The notes under the pieces: model-generated
Seen by the model: the letters and a program-made list of their open reading frames with translations, nothing else
Told to the model about the DNA's origin: nothing
Database searches by the model: none
In this document: piece after piece, positions 33,785 through 34,163 of the stretch
Layout: the number at the start of each line of letters is the position of its first letter
How positions within the stretch are numbered: the first letter of the stretch is position 1
NCBI GenBank assembly: GCA_026394015.1
Contig: JAPKZA010000413.1
Coordinates: 1 to 34,163 of the forward strand
DNA from: Acidobacteriota bacterium
GTDB lineage: Bacteria > Acidobacteriota > Terriglobia > Bryobacterales > Bryobacteraceae
Direction: 5' to 3'
Length of the DNA: 34,163 bases
Position numbers and translations under genes: made by a program

Positions 33785-34048
33785 TCACTCTCGCTCATAG
33801 AAGCTCTCGCGGCTAACGTCGTCGAGGCCCAGCGTAGCGCCGGAAGCGGGGAATCCCTTCGCCCAGGCCCGGAACGCCCGCGCCCTTTCAGCCCCGGTAA
33901 GCTGAGGAGAAGAGGCGATGCTGTCGAAAGCCCCAGCTTCCTGTTCAAGAATGCCTTCGATCAAACCTTCCAGCGACTGTCCGCTCGTCCGAGCCCGAGC
34001 GGCGAGCCGAGCTTCAAGTTCCGGTTTGATGGCAACGCTGATGGTCAT
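33785..34048 (-). CDS. VapB-type ribbon-helix-helix antitoxin
   Basis: The 87-residue protein begins MTISVAIKPELEARLAARAR, continues TSGQSLEGLIEGILEQEA and ends ASGATLGLDDVSRESFYERE. The N-terminus is a ribbon-helix-helix DNA-binding domain. The C-terminal tail with a late FYERE is where VapB partners wrap the PIN toxin. It appears complete. The toxin start follows 3 bases on, so this is the first gene of a vapBC operon whose toxin is dead. ATG is preceded by GAGG within 12 bases. Confidence 0.85.
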   Translation of the reverse strand: MTISVAIKPELEARLAARARTSGQSLEGLIEGILEQEAGAFDSIASSPQLTGAERARAFRAWAKGFPASGATLGLDDVSRESFYERE

Positions 34049-34163
34049 TGAGGCCTCGGGGGCTATTGGGACCCTAGCTCGATTCTACGATTCGTCGGCC
34101 GCCATGTCCATCCCAACGTTGGCGACGCAAACCGGACCGTGCTCTGCGCCCCGAAGCCAACCC
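34049..34163. other. Right edge, nothing recognised
   Basis: The last 115 bases contain the vapB leader on - and no frame with recognisable protein similarity. Confidence 0.5.

Overview
The window looks like a chromosomal segment from a high-G+C soil member of the Acidobacteriota, most likely the Bryobacterales/Solibacteraceae (Candidatus Solibacter type). This is inferred from gene content only. It has two Oar-like TonB receptors with a carboxypeptidase-regulatory N-domain and no SusD partner, a propeller-type hybrid histidine kinase, a PSD1 cytochrome/DUF1501 pair, and a Tat-exported sulfatase beside a cytochrome c and a quinoprotein. No tRNA, rRNA or CRISPR array was seen.

Layout. Positions 1-2777 hold the tail of an unidentified gene on + and a receptor on - whose C-terminus is cut off at about 142. 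A hybrid two-component kinase (3003-6659) is divergent to it. It converges on a chemoreceptor-like membrane sensor with no signalling domain (6678-7874). A non-coding, decayed stretch follows (7875-8429). Then comes a tight three-gene operon for exported proteins (8430-12096: Ig-like anchored protein, beta-propeller-like protein, four-repeat choice-of-anchor-D protein) that ends at a strong terminator (12110-12151). Directly behind it lies a dead TacA-TacT (DUF1778/GNAT) toxin-antitoxin pair, cut off by a BASS-family transporter on -. Divergent from the transporter is a complete TonB receptor (13699-17073). A REP-like hairpin/tandem repeat cluster follows, then a Tat-exported GH42 beta-galactosidase (17180-19336) and a secreted unknown gene on -.

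The next operon (20490-24294) is sulfatase, di-haem cytochrome c and PQQ-type quinoprotein, tightly spaced or overlapping. It plausibly handles sulfated or alcohol-bearing polysaccharide breakdown products in the periplasm. Four genes of unknown function follow (24316-27782). Then come a PSD1 (DUF1549/DUF1553) cytochrome and a DUF1501 gene, joined by a deletion that removed the end of one and the start of the other, and a coupled VOC protein (31346-31735).

The right end (31688-34048) is a graveyard of small genes: a frameshifted DUF3592-like gene, a short orphan reading frame, DUF433 with a truncated DUF5615 toxin, an orphan Phd antitoxin, and VapB with a broken VapC.

Composition supports this division. 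Over most of the window the + strand is strongly C-rich whichever strand is coding. The dead-gene stretches (about 7875-8340, 12150-12720, 31740-34163) and the 24.3-25.8 kb block have balanced C and G, as expected for more recent arrivals. The window therefore reads as exported polysaccharide-scavenging loci interleaved with eroding mobile toxin-antitoxin modules.
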